Of a DNA stretch of 30,422 nt, positions 14,389 through 21,194 are shown piece after piece. The stretch is from a virus. The DNA lies in the IMG/VR virus record IMGVR_UViG_3300042291_002225, positions 1 through 30,422 of that record; one strand, given 5' to 3'. Both the position numbers and the translations under genes were made by a program. The notes under the pieces were generated by a model. The model was not told where the DNA came from. It searched no databases and worked only from the letters and a program-made list of their open reading frames with translations. How positions within the stretch are numbered: position 1 is the first letter of the stretch; every line of letters begins with the position of its first letter.

Positions 14389-14836
14389 GCGGCAGCCGTT
14401 TGACGATGCGCGTGCCCTCGGTCAGGCAGGTGCCTTCCTCCGTCACCCAGAAGCACGGGATCGAGAACCGGGCATACATGTCGCGGGTCCGCGGGTTGCT
14501 CTCAATCGCGAGATAGCGGGCGTCCTCGCCGTGGATCGGAAACACGTCCTTCCGCAGCAGGTGTTCCTTGATGGCCGGCGGATTCCACCAGCCCTGCGGC
14601 GCGAAGCACGCGTCCTGGGGACGCCAGCCGGTTTGCTCCTCGATGCGGTCGAGCGTCTTGATCGTCCAGGTTTCCGGGCGGGCGGTGATCAGGACGACGG
14701 TGTGCGGCCGCACGAGTTCCACCAGCCACTGGCGGTATTGCTCGCCCGCGAGGCGCTTCTCCATCCGGACGGGCGTGGTGCCGCGGGCCGGGTTGTTCGC
14801 CACCAGCGTGTAGTTGAGGTCCAGCAGGATGATCAT
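14384..14836 (-). CDS. HAD-fold phosphatase-like protein
   Basis: A 150-residue protein with HAD motifs: MIILLDLNYTLV (motif I), VVLITARPETW (motif II), KEHLLRKDVFPIHGEDARYLAIESNPRTRDMY (motif III lysine and acidic motif IV region). Motif I reads DxNxT, with Asn in place of the second Asp that normally acts as acid/base, so catalysis may be altered. Phage HAD proteins of this size include polynucleotide and nucleotide phosphatases. Its start overlaps the stop of the ParB-methyltransferase gene, and its own TGA lies within the GTTGAC element of the next gene, indicating tight co-expression of the cassette. Confidence 0.7.
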   Translation of the reverse strand: MIILLDLNYTLVANNPARGTTPVRMEKRLAGEQYRQWLVELVRPHTVVLITARPETWTIKTLDRIEEQTGWRPQDACFAPQGWWNPPAIKEHLLRKDVFPIHGEDARYLAIESNPRTRDMYARFSIPCFWVTEEGTCLTEGTRIVKRLPR

Positions 14837-16347
14837 AGGGTAGTCTGAAGACGTTGCGAGAAGGCGTCCATGGCACATTGCACGAGATCCATGCGGGTGC
14901 CGTCCGGATAGGGTAGGTCGAACTCGAACCCGATGGCCGCGCGGAGGCGGGCGGGATCGACCGGACGGGCCGCGGAGCAGGCGGCGTTGATGTTGTTGGA
15001 AAAGTCATCGACCTTCACCGAGCGGAAGAAGGTGCCGAAGAGGTCCTTGAACTCCGACACGGTGTGATACTTCTGGACCTTGGGCTTGTCCTGGAAGTCG
15101 CCGATCCGAATGCCCGGTTCGTAGTCGAGGCGGAACGCGATGTTGCCCGCGTTGCTCTCGTTCATGAAGGCCTTGCCATTGACCTGCCGCCAGCCGGACT
15201 CCCCTGCCGAGGACGCGCAGGCATAGACCTTGGTGAACGGCTTGCAAAGGGCGGCGCAAAGGCAGGCGATGTGCTCGCGGTCCTCGCGGAACGGCACGGA
15301 GTTCAGCACGCTGGCGATGAAGATGCTGGTCCACTCCTTGCCCGCCGCCACTTCGGCCAGGAACGCGCGGGCCAGCTCGACGCTCTCGGCCCTGTTGATA
15401 CCGCCGGGTCCCAGCCGGTAGGGCTCGAACGGCGTGCAGTCGATCCCGGCCTGGCGAAGCAGGAAGGTTTCGGTCAGGTGGCCGGCCCCGAAGTCGAGGA
15501 TGGTCGTGCCGTGTTCCTTCACCCAGCGGGCGCGGTCGGTCGCCTTGGCGATGTCGAAGTCTTTGCAGGGCTTCGCGCCGTGGGTGGCGAAGATGAAGCC
15601 GTTGCCCAGCTCGCGCCTCACGCGGCGTGCCCGGCGGAACGAATTGAAGCGCAGCATGTCGGCATAGCGCGTGTGGATGTCGAAATCCATCGACAGCAAG
15701 TTCATCATGGCCCGGGCGAACTCCGCTTCCTCCCCGGTGACGAACACGACCGGCGCGAACGCGGCGCCCTTCTCGGCGAGCATTTCCAGTCGGCCGATGC
15801 CGTTGATCACCGTGAGGTCCTCGCGGCAGACGATGGGCATGAGGATGCCGTGGCGATGCAGCGTGCGCGCGAGGTTGCGGGCATACTGGATCCAGCGGCC
15901 CGAGTTCACCTTGCAGAGATCCCTGACGGAAACCTCCGCGGGCTTGAGGCAGCGCAGGAAGCCGTCGCCGCCGACCTCCTTGTCAGGGATGCGGGCGGCG
16001 AGCGCCTGGATGTCGATCGATTGCAGCTCGCTGGTGACCCTGCCCGGCGTACTGTTGAAATCGAAGTCGTTGGTCGCCCGGTTGAAGACAATGTTGAGAG
16101 CCTTGCGCTGGTCCAGATCGAGCGCCTTGGTCCGGAACACCGGGACGTGCGTGGCACCCATCCGCGAGGCGACGAGGTGGCGCTGGTGGCCGGACAGGAT
16201 CTCGCCGTCCGAGTCGGCGAAGATCGGGGCGATGAAGCCGAGCTTGCGCAGGGAAAGTTCGATCAGGTCGAGCCGCTCGGCGACCGCCGACCGCGGGTTA
16301 TAAGTCGACGGTTTGATGGAATCGATGGCTTCGAGGGTGATGTTCAT
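14833..16347 (-). CDS. Double ParB-like domain fused to a class I methyltransferase-like domain
   Basis: A 504-residue protein, overlapping the upstream ParB-like gene by ATGA. Residues 1-95 are a ParB/sulfiredoxin-type nucleotide-binding domain (DGEILSGHQRHLVASRMGAT, GHQR at 53-56). Residues about 150-205 look like a second, shorter ParB-like unit (GILMPIVCREDLTVINGIGR). Residues about 280-380 form a Rossmann methyltransferase-like domain, with TTILDFGAGHLTETFLLRQA as motif I and IFIASVLNSVPFREDREHIA as the central strand-helix. Phage ParB-like domains often accompany DNA methyltransferases. The acceptor is unknown; DNA is the likely substrate given the ParB domains and the location upstream of the packaging genes. 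Neighbours suggest a base-modification role. Confidence 0.78.
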   Translation of the reverse strand: MNITLEAIDSIKPSTYNPRSAVAERLDLIELSLRKLGFIAPIFADSDGEILSGHQRHLVASRMGATHVPVFRTKALDLDQRKALNIVFNRATNDFDFNSTPGRVTSELQSIDIQALAARIPDKEVGGDGFLRCLKPAEVSVRDLCKVNSGRWIQYARNLARTLHRHGILMPIVCREDLTVINGIGRLEMLAEKGAAFAPVVFVTGEEAEFARAMMNLLSMDFDIHTRYADMLRFNSFRRARRVRRELGNGFIFATHGAKPCKDFDIAKATDRARWVKEHGTTILDFGAGHLTETFLLRQAGIDCTPFEPYRLGPGGINRAESVELARAFLAEVAAGKEWTSIFIASVLNSVPFREDREHIACLCAALCKPFTKVYACASSAGESGWRQVNGKAFMNESNAGNIAFRLDYEPGIRIGDFQDKPKVQKYHTVSEFKDLFGTFFRSVKVDDFSNNINAACSAARPVDPARLRAAIGFEFDLPYPDGTRMDLVQCAMDAFSQRLQTTL

Positions 16348-17000
16348 AGTCCGAGGCGGCTGCGGATTTCCTGAATGACCGAATCCTTGTCGAAACCGGC
16401 GTCCTGCTTCACGCGGTCGCCCCACGCGATGAACTCGTCCTGGCTGATGCGGAACCGGTAGAGGCCGACCGCGACCGTGACGTCGCTCTTGTCGAGTTCC
16501 TTGTCGTGCCGGTCATCGTCATCCTCGTCGTCGTCATCGCCGCCGGGATTGAGCAGGCCTTCGAGGTCGGCGGGCTCGAACCCAGCGAGGATCGTGTCGA
16601 AGTCGGCCGACTTCCACTCGCTGGCGATCTTTTCGAGTTCGTTGAGATCGACCGAGGAAAGTTCCGCCAGGCGGTTGTCGGCGACAAGCACGGCGAGTTC
16701 GTCGTTCTCGCTGGCAAAGTCCTGGTAGTCGACCGGCACGACCTCGACGCCGAGGTGCTTCGCCGCCATCAGCCGGCCGTGGCCGGAAACGATCAGGCCG
16801 GTGAGATTGGAAACGGTGATCGTCTGCCGCCATCCGAAGTAGCGGATGTTCTTGGCGAGCAGTTCGACCTGCCGCTGCGGGTGGGTGTTTGGGTTGCGCG
16901 GGTTGGGCTTCAACTCGCCCACCGGCACGAGCTTGTCGAAGCTGCACCAGACCTCGATGCCATTGGCGAGTGTGCGGGCTTTGGGGGAATCATCGGTCAT
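16344..17000 (-). CDS. ParB/Srx-domain protein with acidic linker
   Basis: A 218-residue protein. The start at 17000 (MTDDSPKART) lies 16 nt after GTTGAC; the longer upstream frame runs through a remnant of the AAA gene and is not used. The ParB N-terminal fold is visible in FDKLVPVGELKPNPRNPNTH, LLAKNIRYFGWRQTITVSNL and GLIVSGHGRLMAAKHLGVEV (GHGR at 73-76), then VLVADNRLAELSS. An acidic run at 154-163 (DDDDEDDDDR after GG) links to a small C-terminal region. Such proteins bind or hydrolyse nucleotides and occur beside phage terminases and DNA methylases. First gene of the four-gene modification-like cassette. Confidence 0.82.
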   Translation of the reverse strand: MTDDSPKARTLANGIEVWCSFDKLVPVGELKPNPRNPNTHPQRQVELLAKNIRYFGWRQTITVSNLTGLIVSGHGRLMAAKHLGVEVVPVDYQDFASENDELAVLVADNRLAELSSVDLNELEKIASEWKSADFDTILAGFEPADLEGLLNPGGDDDDEDDDDRHDKELDKSDVTVAVGLYRFRISQDEFIAWGDRVKQDAGFDKDSVIQEIRSRLGL

Positions 17001-17016
17001 TGCCGTGGAGGCCGCT

Positions 17017-17022
17017 GTCAAC
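17017..17022 (-). promoter_or_regulatory. GTTGAC start-associated element, ParB-like start
   Basis: Sixteen nt from the ATG at 17000; its TGA is the stop of the AAA-remnant ORF. Confidence 0.5.
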
Positions 17023-17089
17023 AGCCGCCGGCATCCAGCCAGGATTCGAGATCGGCCAGCGTGGCCCGGACGCATCCGCCGCCTACCAT
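17018..17089 (-). pseudogene. Duplicated 3' end of the AAA ATPase gene
   Basis: The ORF from 17089 encodes GGCVRATLADLESWLDAGGC, nearly the C-terminus of the AAA protein at 17980-18648 (GGCVRAALADLESWLDAEG). The nucleotides at 17031-17081 match 17996-18046 at 49 of 51 positions. It is a non-functional copy left by recombination when the lipoprotein gene arrived. Its TGA lies within the GTTGAC element upstream of the ParB-like gene. Confidence 0.65.
17031..17081. repeat. Left copy of a 51-bp direct repeat flanking the lipoprotein gene
   Basis: Matches 17996-18046 at 49 of 51 bases in the same orientation. The repeat comes from the 3' end of the AAA gene. The two copies bound about 965 bp containing the lipoprotein moron and the two related small ORFs. 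Confidence 0.8.
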
Positions 17090-17166
17090 CCGAGGGCGAA
17101 CCATTCACCGCTGCCGGCTACCTCGCGCCATTCCATGGTAACCAGGGCTTTGGGTGCATTCGCCAT
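17083..17166 (-). CDS. 27-residue small ORF, paralogue of the ORF at 17807-17902
   Basis: It begins MANAPKALVTMEWREV and ends EWFALGW. Its core aligns with VTVEWCDMV...ERFAFG in the ORF at 17807-17902, with roughly 70% nucleotide identity by eye over about 70 bases. The stop overlaps the start of the AAA remnant (ATGGTAG). Conservation of frame in both copies suggests the tiny ORF is, or was, translated. Function unknown. Confidence 0.35.
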   Translation of the reverse strand: MANAPKALVTMEWREVAGSGEWFALGW

Positions 17167-17183
17167 TTTTGGGTAATTTCAGC

Positions 17184-17211
17184 TTGACTAAATTGGCGTC
17201 ACCGATAAATT
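17184..17211 (+). promoter_or_regulatory. Promoter of the lipoprotein gene
   Basis: TTGACT (17184-17189), a 16-bp spacer and TAAATT (17206-17211) make a sigma-70-like promoter. The expected transcription start is about 17218, one base before the GTG start codon, so the mRNA may be leaderless. Confidence 0.45.
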
Positions 17212-17218
17212 CCATCTG

Positions 17219-17797
17219 GTGATTAGTAAATACAAACTTTTAATTTTTTGTGGAATGGCTTTCGTGCCAATTGTGTCCCTTTCCAGCTGCCAGGAGAAGC
17301 AAGCTGAAATGGCTAAGCCAGAAGCACCGAAACTTTCTGCTGTTTTCCAAAGTCAAGTCATGAAGCTTCTTGAGGTTGGCACAAAGTTGAATTCCGCCTC
17401 TTCAGAAGGAGTCTCATTCGCTAGCTTCAATAACATGCTTGAGGATGTGAATGGCGCATTTGAATTGTGCGAAACGATGTGGCCAGAAGGTTTTTCGAAT
17501 GATGCAAGAAGTTCTTTCAAGAAAACTTTAGCAGGCTGGAATTTCACAAGGAAGCTTTGGGAGAACAAGATTTCCAACGCCAAATACGATTTCGTGGATG
17601 GGGCAAGATTGCACAACATTCCGTATGAAGATATGCCGGAAGACTTCAAGGAATTAGTTCCCACTGAAGATGTCGATTGGACGGAGGATGATAAGACTGA
17701 TAAACATGTTCGGTTCGATAAACTTTCGCTCTGTCTGACCTACTCTTCTTTGAATTTCGAGATTGCTAGAAAAAGTTTGTTGGAAGCCCTAGAGTAA
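17219..17797 (+). CDS. Small lipoprotein, probable prophage moron
   Basis: A 192-residue protein with a GTG start. Its signal peptide has a lipobox (FCGMAFVPIVSLSSC, cleavage before Cys24), followed by a soluble helical domain with no family I recognise (VMKLLEVGTKLNSASSEGVS, FELCETMWPEGFSND, and an acidic DMPEDFKELVPTEDVDWTED). The gene is clearly AT-richer than everything around it, is on the opposite strand, has its own promoter and is flanked by duplicated phage sequence, all signs of independent acquisition. Prophage lipoproteins commonly block receptors or DNA entry of related phages, so superinfection exclusion is a reasonable guess. No direct evidence for the function. Confidence 0.8.
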   Translation: MISKYKLLIFCGMAFVPIVSLSSCQEKQAEMAKPEAPKLSAVFQSQVMKLLEVGTKLNSASSEGVSFASFNNMLEDVNGAFELCETMWPEGFSNDARSSFKKTLAGWNFTRKLWENKISNAKYDFVDGARLHNIPYEDMPEDFKELVPTEDVDWTEDDKTDKHVRFDKLSLCLTYSSLNFEIARKSLLEALE

Positions 17798-17806
17798 AAC
17801 GGAAGT

Positions 17807-17902
17807 TCAGATTGCACTATGGCGGGCAGATCCGAAAGCGAACCGTTCTCGGCTGTCGACCATGTCGCACCATTCCACGGTGACCGGTGTTTCCCGGCGC
17901 AT
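17807..17902 (-). CDS. 31-residue small ORF
   Basis: Encodes MRRETPVTVEWCDMVDSRER followed by FAFG and a short tail. It resembles the 27-residue ORF at 17083-17166 in its VEW...RFAFG core. It lies downstream of the AAA gene and a 22-residue ORF, and ends just beyond the lipoprotein gene's stop. Possibly a real phage microprotein; unassigned. Confidence 0.35.
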   Translation of the reverse strand: MRRETPVTVEWCDMVDSRERFAFGSARHSAI

Positions 17903-17914
17903 GTCAGGTGACCG

Positions 17915-17983
17915 TTAGCGAAACACCGCGCGGGTGAGACGATCACGGCGGTCGAAGGTGATTTGCTGGAGTCGAGCCTTCAT
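17915..17983 (-). CDS. 22-residue small ORF coupled to the AAA gene
   Basis: ATG at 17983 overlaps the AAA stop (ATGA). It encodes a basic peptide, MKARLQQITFDRRDRLTRAV plus FR, ending in TAA. The overlap suggests coupled translation, but at this length chance is not excluded. Confidence 0.3.
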   Translation of the reverse strand: MKARLQQITFDRRDRLTRAVFR

Positions 17984-18648
17984 GAGAGTCCCTCCGCATC
18001 CAGCCAGGATTCCAGATCGGCCAGCGCGGCCCGGACGCATCCGCCGGATCCCACCGCGATCCGCAGCGAGGTGGCTTCATCGACCGGCCAGTGGTGCTTG
18101 AGCATCGCGGCGAGTTCCTCGGTGGTCGGAGCCGCGAGCTTGATCGACTGGAAGCGCGTCTGAAACCGCTCGGTGAGCAGGTCGAGTTGCAGGTTGCTGG
18201 TGCCGATCACGGCGCGACCCGGTGGGAGGCGGTCGAGGTAGCTGAGGAGCAAGTCCTGCGCGTCCCGCGTGCAGCGGTCCATCTCATTGATGATCTTGAC
18301 CGAATAGACCCCGAACAGCGAGCAGGTGGCGAGGGTGCCCATCCACTGCTTCACGGTTTCGACGGTGACGAGCTTGCCGTTGAACTCTTCGACGGCGAAG
18401 CGCGTGCCGGCCAAGGCGTCCGCCACCATGTCGGCGATGCTGGTCTTGCCGACACCGGGCGGGCCGTAGAGCAGAATCTTCACCGGAACCGCGGGATCGT
18501 CGTGAAGTTTCCTCGCCTTGGCGACAAGGCGGGCGGCGACGGTGGCGGCGGGGCCGCAGAGGTCATCGGGTCCGGTAGGTCGCCACGCCAGCGGCGGGCT
18601 TGCGGGGCGTGGCGGCGGGGTTGGGAGAATCTTCAAGGAACGTGACAT
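17980..18648 (-). CDS. Clamp-loader-like AAA+ ATPase
   Basis: A 222-residue protein: a proline-rich N-terminus, Walker A YGPPGVGKTS, a sensor-type region (VEEFNGKLVTVETVKQWMGT), Walker B-like VKIINEMDR, arginine-rich DAQDLLLSYLDRL, sensor 1 VIGTSN, and FQTRFQSIKLAAPTTEELAA as in RFC/RuvB-type ATPases. In Walker B the usual Asp-Glu is Asn-Glu (INEMD), so hydrolysis may be weakened, although the Glu is kept. Probably a phage DNA replication or helicase/clamp-loading factor. It overlaps the upstream small gene by 86 bp in another frame. Its 3' end was duplicated at 17031-17081. Confidence 0.8.
   Translation of the reverse strand: MSRSLKILPTPPPRPASPPLAWRPTGPDDLCGPAATVAARLVAKARKLHDDPAVPVKILLYGPPGVGKTSIADMVADALAGTRFAVEEFNGKLVTVETVKQWMGTLATCSLFGVYSVKIINEMDRCTRDAQDLLLSYLDRLPPGRAVIGTSNLQLDLLTERFQTRFQSIKLAAPTTEELAAMLKHHWPVDEATSLRIAVGSGGCVRAALADLESWLDAEGLS
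17996..18046. repeat. Right copy of the 51-bp direct repeat
   Basis: This is the resident copy, within the intact AAA ATPase gene; see the left copy at 17031-17081. Confidence 0.8.
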
Positions 18649-18802
18649 GGGGATCTGGATTGGAGTGGTTGAGGGCCCTGGCGACGGCCAGCGCGCCCTT
18701 GCGGTAGAGGGTGACGGCGAGCAGTTCGCCGTTCACCACGACCGACCAGTAGCGCGTGGCGTAGCCATCGGGTTTGCGGTGACGGGTGACTTCGACCTTC
18801 AT
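18563..18802 (-). CDS. Small phage protein, unknown
   Basis: A 79-residue protein starting MKVEVTRHRKPDGYATRYWS, with the start overlapping the previous gene's stop (TGATG). Two beta strands and a helix (LLAVTLYRKGALAVARALNH) suggest a compact alpha/beta fold, with a proline/alanine-rich tail that overlaps the AAA gene in a different frame. No family recognised. Coupled translation within the minus-strand early operon is likely. Confidence 0.6.
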   Translation of the reverse strand: MKVEVTRHRKPDGYATRYWSVVVNGELLAVTLYRKGALAVARALNHSNPDPHVTFLEDSPNPAATPRKPAAGVATYRTR

Positions 18803-19137
18803 CAGAAGTTGTAGTCGTGGAACTGATGGCGACCGGGGACGACCGGCTCGCCGTTGGTGGTCCGGTAGCGGCCGTCCTTGCGGAGGCTTGCGCGGTGGAG
18901 CGGAGCCCCGGGATCCGGCTGGTAGGTGTAGCGCTGCTCGTGGTTGTTCACGCAGTGGCCGGCGAAGCCGCCCGGGAGGATCTCGGGCTTCCATCCGTCC
19001 AGCGTGGCGATGTCGGGCTGGAGGTAGAGGGTCTTGCCGCTGGGGCTGACGCGGACCACGGTGCAGGCGGTCCGGTCGCTGTAGTGGCAGATCGTCGCGC
19101 CGTCGCCGACGATGGGATTCCATGGAGGAGTGCTCAT
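18802..19137 (-). CDS. Small phage protein, unknown
   Basis: A 111-residue protein (MSTPPWNPIVGDGATICHYS). The pattern of short strands, VGDGATICHYSDRTACTVVR and VSPSGKTLYLQPDIATLDG, suggests a small beta-barrel. The C-terminal part (YTYQPDPGAPLHRASLRKDG...PVVPGRHQFHDY) recurs in phage and plasmid proteins of unknown role that I cannot name. It starts a few bases after the upstream gene's stop. Confidence 0.6.
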   Translation of the reverse strand: MSTPPWNPIVGDGATICHYSDRTACTVVRVSPSGKTLYLQPDIATLDGWKPEILPGGFAGHCVNNHEQRYTYQPDPGAPLHRASLRKDGRYRTTNGEPVVPGRHQFHDYNF

Positions 19138-19142
19138 GGCCG

Positions 19143-19661
19143 TCACTTGTTCCAGCCCTCCCTGCGGCTGCGGGTTTTGATCGAGTTCGGCGAGATCCCG
19201 AAGTGCTCGGCGGTTTGCTTCACGCTGCGGCATCCCTCCCAATGAGCCCGGACCTGCGACCAGTGGTCGTCGCCGTGGCCCGGGTTGCCGACCTTCTTGG
19301 AAGGTTGGGGCGGCTCGGCCTCGGGCGCGGGGGCCTCCGCGGGCGTCGGTTCGGCCTCCGCCGCCTCGGCGAACGCGTCGTAGCGTCCCGGGCTGACCTC
19401 GGGCTCGGGACGGGTGATCGGCACGATGTTCGCGGCCTGCGTGATGGTGCCGCCGTCGCCCCCGGCGAGGATCTCCGCGACAATCTCGCGGATCAGCGGC
19501 ACCGGGATCTCGGTGATGGTGAAGACCAGTCCGTTGAGCGTCTTTCGCCCGATGGACTGCTTGAGGAACTTCAAGGCTTCTCCGCGGGTACGGCCCTGGT
19601 AGCGGCCTTCGAAGACGTTGGTTTCCTTGTCGTCGCAGACGATCCAATAGAGTTTGTTCAT
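19143..19661 (-). CDS. Phage protein with C-terminal helix-turn-helix
   Basis: A 172-residue protein. The N-terminal strand-helix domain (MNKLYWIVCDDKETNVFEGR, ALKFLKQSIGRKTLNGLVFT) is followed by a long proline/alanine/glutamate linker and a C-terminal helix-turn-helix (SVKQTAEHFGISPNSIKTRS). The latter resembles the N-terminal DNA-binding unit of some small terminase or regulatory proteins. Probable DNA-binding protein of the early region. The domain combination is not one I recognise. Confidence 0.65.
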   Translation of the reverse strand: MNKLYWIVCDDKETNVFEGRYQGRTRGEALKFLKQSIGRKTLNGLVFTITEIPVPLIREIVAEILAGGDGGTITQAANIVPITRPEPEVSPGRYDAFAEAAEAEPTPAEAPAPEAEPPQPSKKVGNPGHGDDHWSQVRAHWEGCRSVKQTAEHFGISPNSIKTRSRREGWNK

Positions 19662-19673
19662 GATGGTGTTTGG

Positions 19674-19898
19674 TTATGGGGTGGTGACGTTGCCGTCGGT
19701 GTCGATCCGGACGCTGAAGACCAGCAGTCCGGCTCGGGTTGGCCTGGCGAAGTCGGCGCGGAACTCGCGGGCGTGGACGCCGGCCATCGGGGCGACCGGC
19801 AGGATGCGCCGGACTCGGAAGCCGTTCGTTTCGAGCCCGAGGATGCGGTTCCGCATGGCCTTCGTCAGGTAGCTGTTAGGGATGGATGCTGTTGTCAT
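19674..19898 (-). CDS. Small phage protein, unknown
   Basis: A 74-residue protein starting MTTASIPNSYLTKAMRNRIL at 19898, preceded at a good distance by GAGGG. The upstream in-frame ATG (MRDAMTT) is less well placed. The basic N-terminus and a strand-rich C-terminus (AGLLVFSVRIDTDGNVTTP) give no family. Separated by 12 bp from the next gene. Confidence 0.55.
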   Translation of the reverse strand: MTTASIPNSYLTKAMRNRILGLETNGFRVRRILPVAPMAGVHAREFRADFARPTRAGLLVFSVRIDTDGNVTTP

Positions 19899-19966
19899 GG
19901 CATCCCTCATCTGCCTGTCTGATCGGGTGCGTCCATGGTGTTTTTCCTCTTTCTGTCGCCTCATTT

Positions 19967-20668
19967 TCATGACGGAAGCGGGCGGTTGATCTGGATGGTC
20001 CGGCCTTTGGTTTCACCGGCGGCGTAGCTTCCGGAATGGAGGTTGCGGCGGCGTTGGTTCCGGTTGCGGAGCTTGCCGTAGTGGTCGGCGACGTAGCGGG
20101 TGATCGCCGCCTCCTGATCCACGACCACCAGTCCGTAGGCCTGGCGCTGGTCGGCGGCGTAGGACTGCTCGGTGCGATCCTTGGCCGCCTTGAGCTCGGC
20201 GTTCAGGCCGTCGCGCAGGCCCCGGTAGTAGGACGCCTTGTCCGGGTTGGCATGGGTCCGCTTGAACTCGTTCCAACAGCGGAAGAAGGTCTGCCGCAGG
20301 TAGTTGAAGGCGAAGATCGCGAAGTCGATGTCGGCGGGTGCCCCGATGATGTCCACCGCCGTGCCCCGGCCGCCGGACATCAGGATCGTCTTCACGTTGA
20401 AGTGCACCTGCAGGAGCGAGAGGATCATCAGGTCGGCCGGGTTGAGGGTCTTCGGCAGGTCGAGGTTCCCCTTGTCCACCGTGAACGACCCGCCGCCGGA
20501 TTCGCCGCGCTCCATCCGGAGCAGCGCCGAGTCGATGTTGTGGCGGGTCATCAATTCCTGCGCCTTGGTCAATGCGACCTTGGCTTCGTTCTCGGTGGCT
20601 CCGCGCGAGCGGTCAGCCAGGCGGAGGAGTTTGCGGATCTTTTCGAGGATCTCGGATTCGGATTTCAT
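19967..20668 (-). CDS. DUF2786-type phage protein
   Basis: A 233-residue protein with the DUF2786 signature at its N-terminus (ILEKIRKLLRLADRSRGATE, NEAKVALTKAQELMTRHNID), followed by an alpha/beta region typical of the longer family members (FAFNYLRQTFFRCWNEFKRT, ASYYRGLRDGLNAELKAAKD). The tail is basic. The biochemical role is unknown; family members are frequent in phages and plasmids. It lies in the leftward early operon. Confidence 0.8.
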   Translation of the reverse strand: MKSESEILEKIRKLLRLADRSRGATENEAKVALTKAQELMTRHNIDSALLRMERGESGGGSFTVDKGNLDLPKTLNPADLMILSLLQVHFNVKTILMSGGRGTAVDIIGAPADIDFAIFAFNYLRQTFFRCWNEFKRTHANPDKASYYRGLRDGLNAELKAAKDRTEQSYAADQRQAYGLVVVDQEAAITRYVADHYGKLRNRNQRRRNLHSGSYAAGETKGRTIQINRPLPS

Positions 20669-20687
20669 GGGATCTCAGGTTCAGGTG

Positions 20688-20978
20688 TTAGATGTCCTCG
20701 CCGGGAAGACCGGCGGTGATGACGCTCACCGGGATGTGGGTGGAGCCACCTGCATCGCAAAGGTCGGCATAGCGGACCTTCGCGGCCTTGAGTTCGGCCC
20801 GGGCGCTGCCGAGGTCGTCCCAGCTTTCAAGGAAGACCCGTCGCGGGCGGCCGGCGAGCACCGAGCTGCGGCCATAAGTGGAGTGGCCGTAGAGCGTCGG
20901 CTTGTTGGAGCTGTAGGTTTCGCCGCGCCCGAATTCAAGGGTCAGGCGGCGGTGTTGTTTGATGTAATCGATGTCCAT
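20688..20978 (-). CDS. Small phage protein, unknown
   Basis: A 96-residue protein (MDIDYIKQHRRLTLEFGRGE), with a strand-rich N-terminus (PTLYGHSTYGRSSVLAGRPR) and one helix (SWDDLGSARAELKAAKVRYA). No family recognised. It is an early gene of the leftward operon, near the divergent control region at about 21000-21250. Confidence 0.6.
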   Translation of the reverse strand: MDIDYIKQHRRLTLEFGRGETYSSNKPTLYGHSTYGRSSVLAGRPRRVFLESWDDLGSARAELKAAKVRYADLCDAGGSTHIPVSVITAGLPGEDI

Positions 20979-20997
20979 GGTTGTGTGGGATTGTGAA

Positions 20998-21156
20998 TCA
21001 ACCGACGGCCGGCTCCTCGGGACGGATCGTGCGGAATCCTTGAACCTCGATGGATCGGGCAGTCGCTTTCATCGTCCCCGATCTGCCAGCCGGACACCAC
21101 GAGTCCATGTCGTTTTTGTCTTTCTTGCATATCGTAAGATGACAGGTGTTTGGCAT
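20998..21156 (-). CDS. Possible 52-residue small protein, perhaps leaderless
   Basis: The ORF from the ATG at 21156 (MPNTCHLTICKKDKNDMDSW...) ends with TGA at 20998. It starts about 3 nt downstream of the transcription start expected from the promoter at 21166-21194. A longer ORF from 21219 would begin upstream of that promoter. Two overlapping frames look equally plausible here, so coding status is uncertain. Confidence 0.3.
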   Translation of the reverse strand: MPNTCHLTICKKDKNDMDSWCPAGRSGTMKATARSIEVQGFRTIRPEEPAVG

Positions 21157-21165
21157 GGATTGTGA

Positions 21166-21194
21166 ATTGTAAGATTGGCGAAAAGGTTTGTCTT
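21166..21194 (-). promoter_or_regulatory. Leftward promoter in the divergent region
   Basis: On the minus strand AAGACA (21194-21189), a 17-bp spacer and TACAAT (21171-21166) fit a sigma-70 promoter (four and five of six matches). It would drive the leftward early genes from 20978 down. I see no equally good rightward promoter for the amidoligase gene; the rest of 20979-21252 shows nothing else I can support. Confidence 0.4.
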
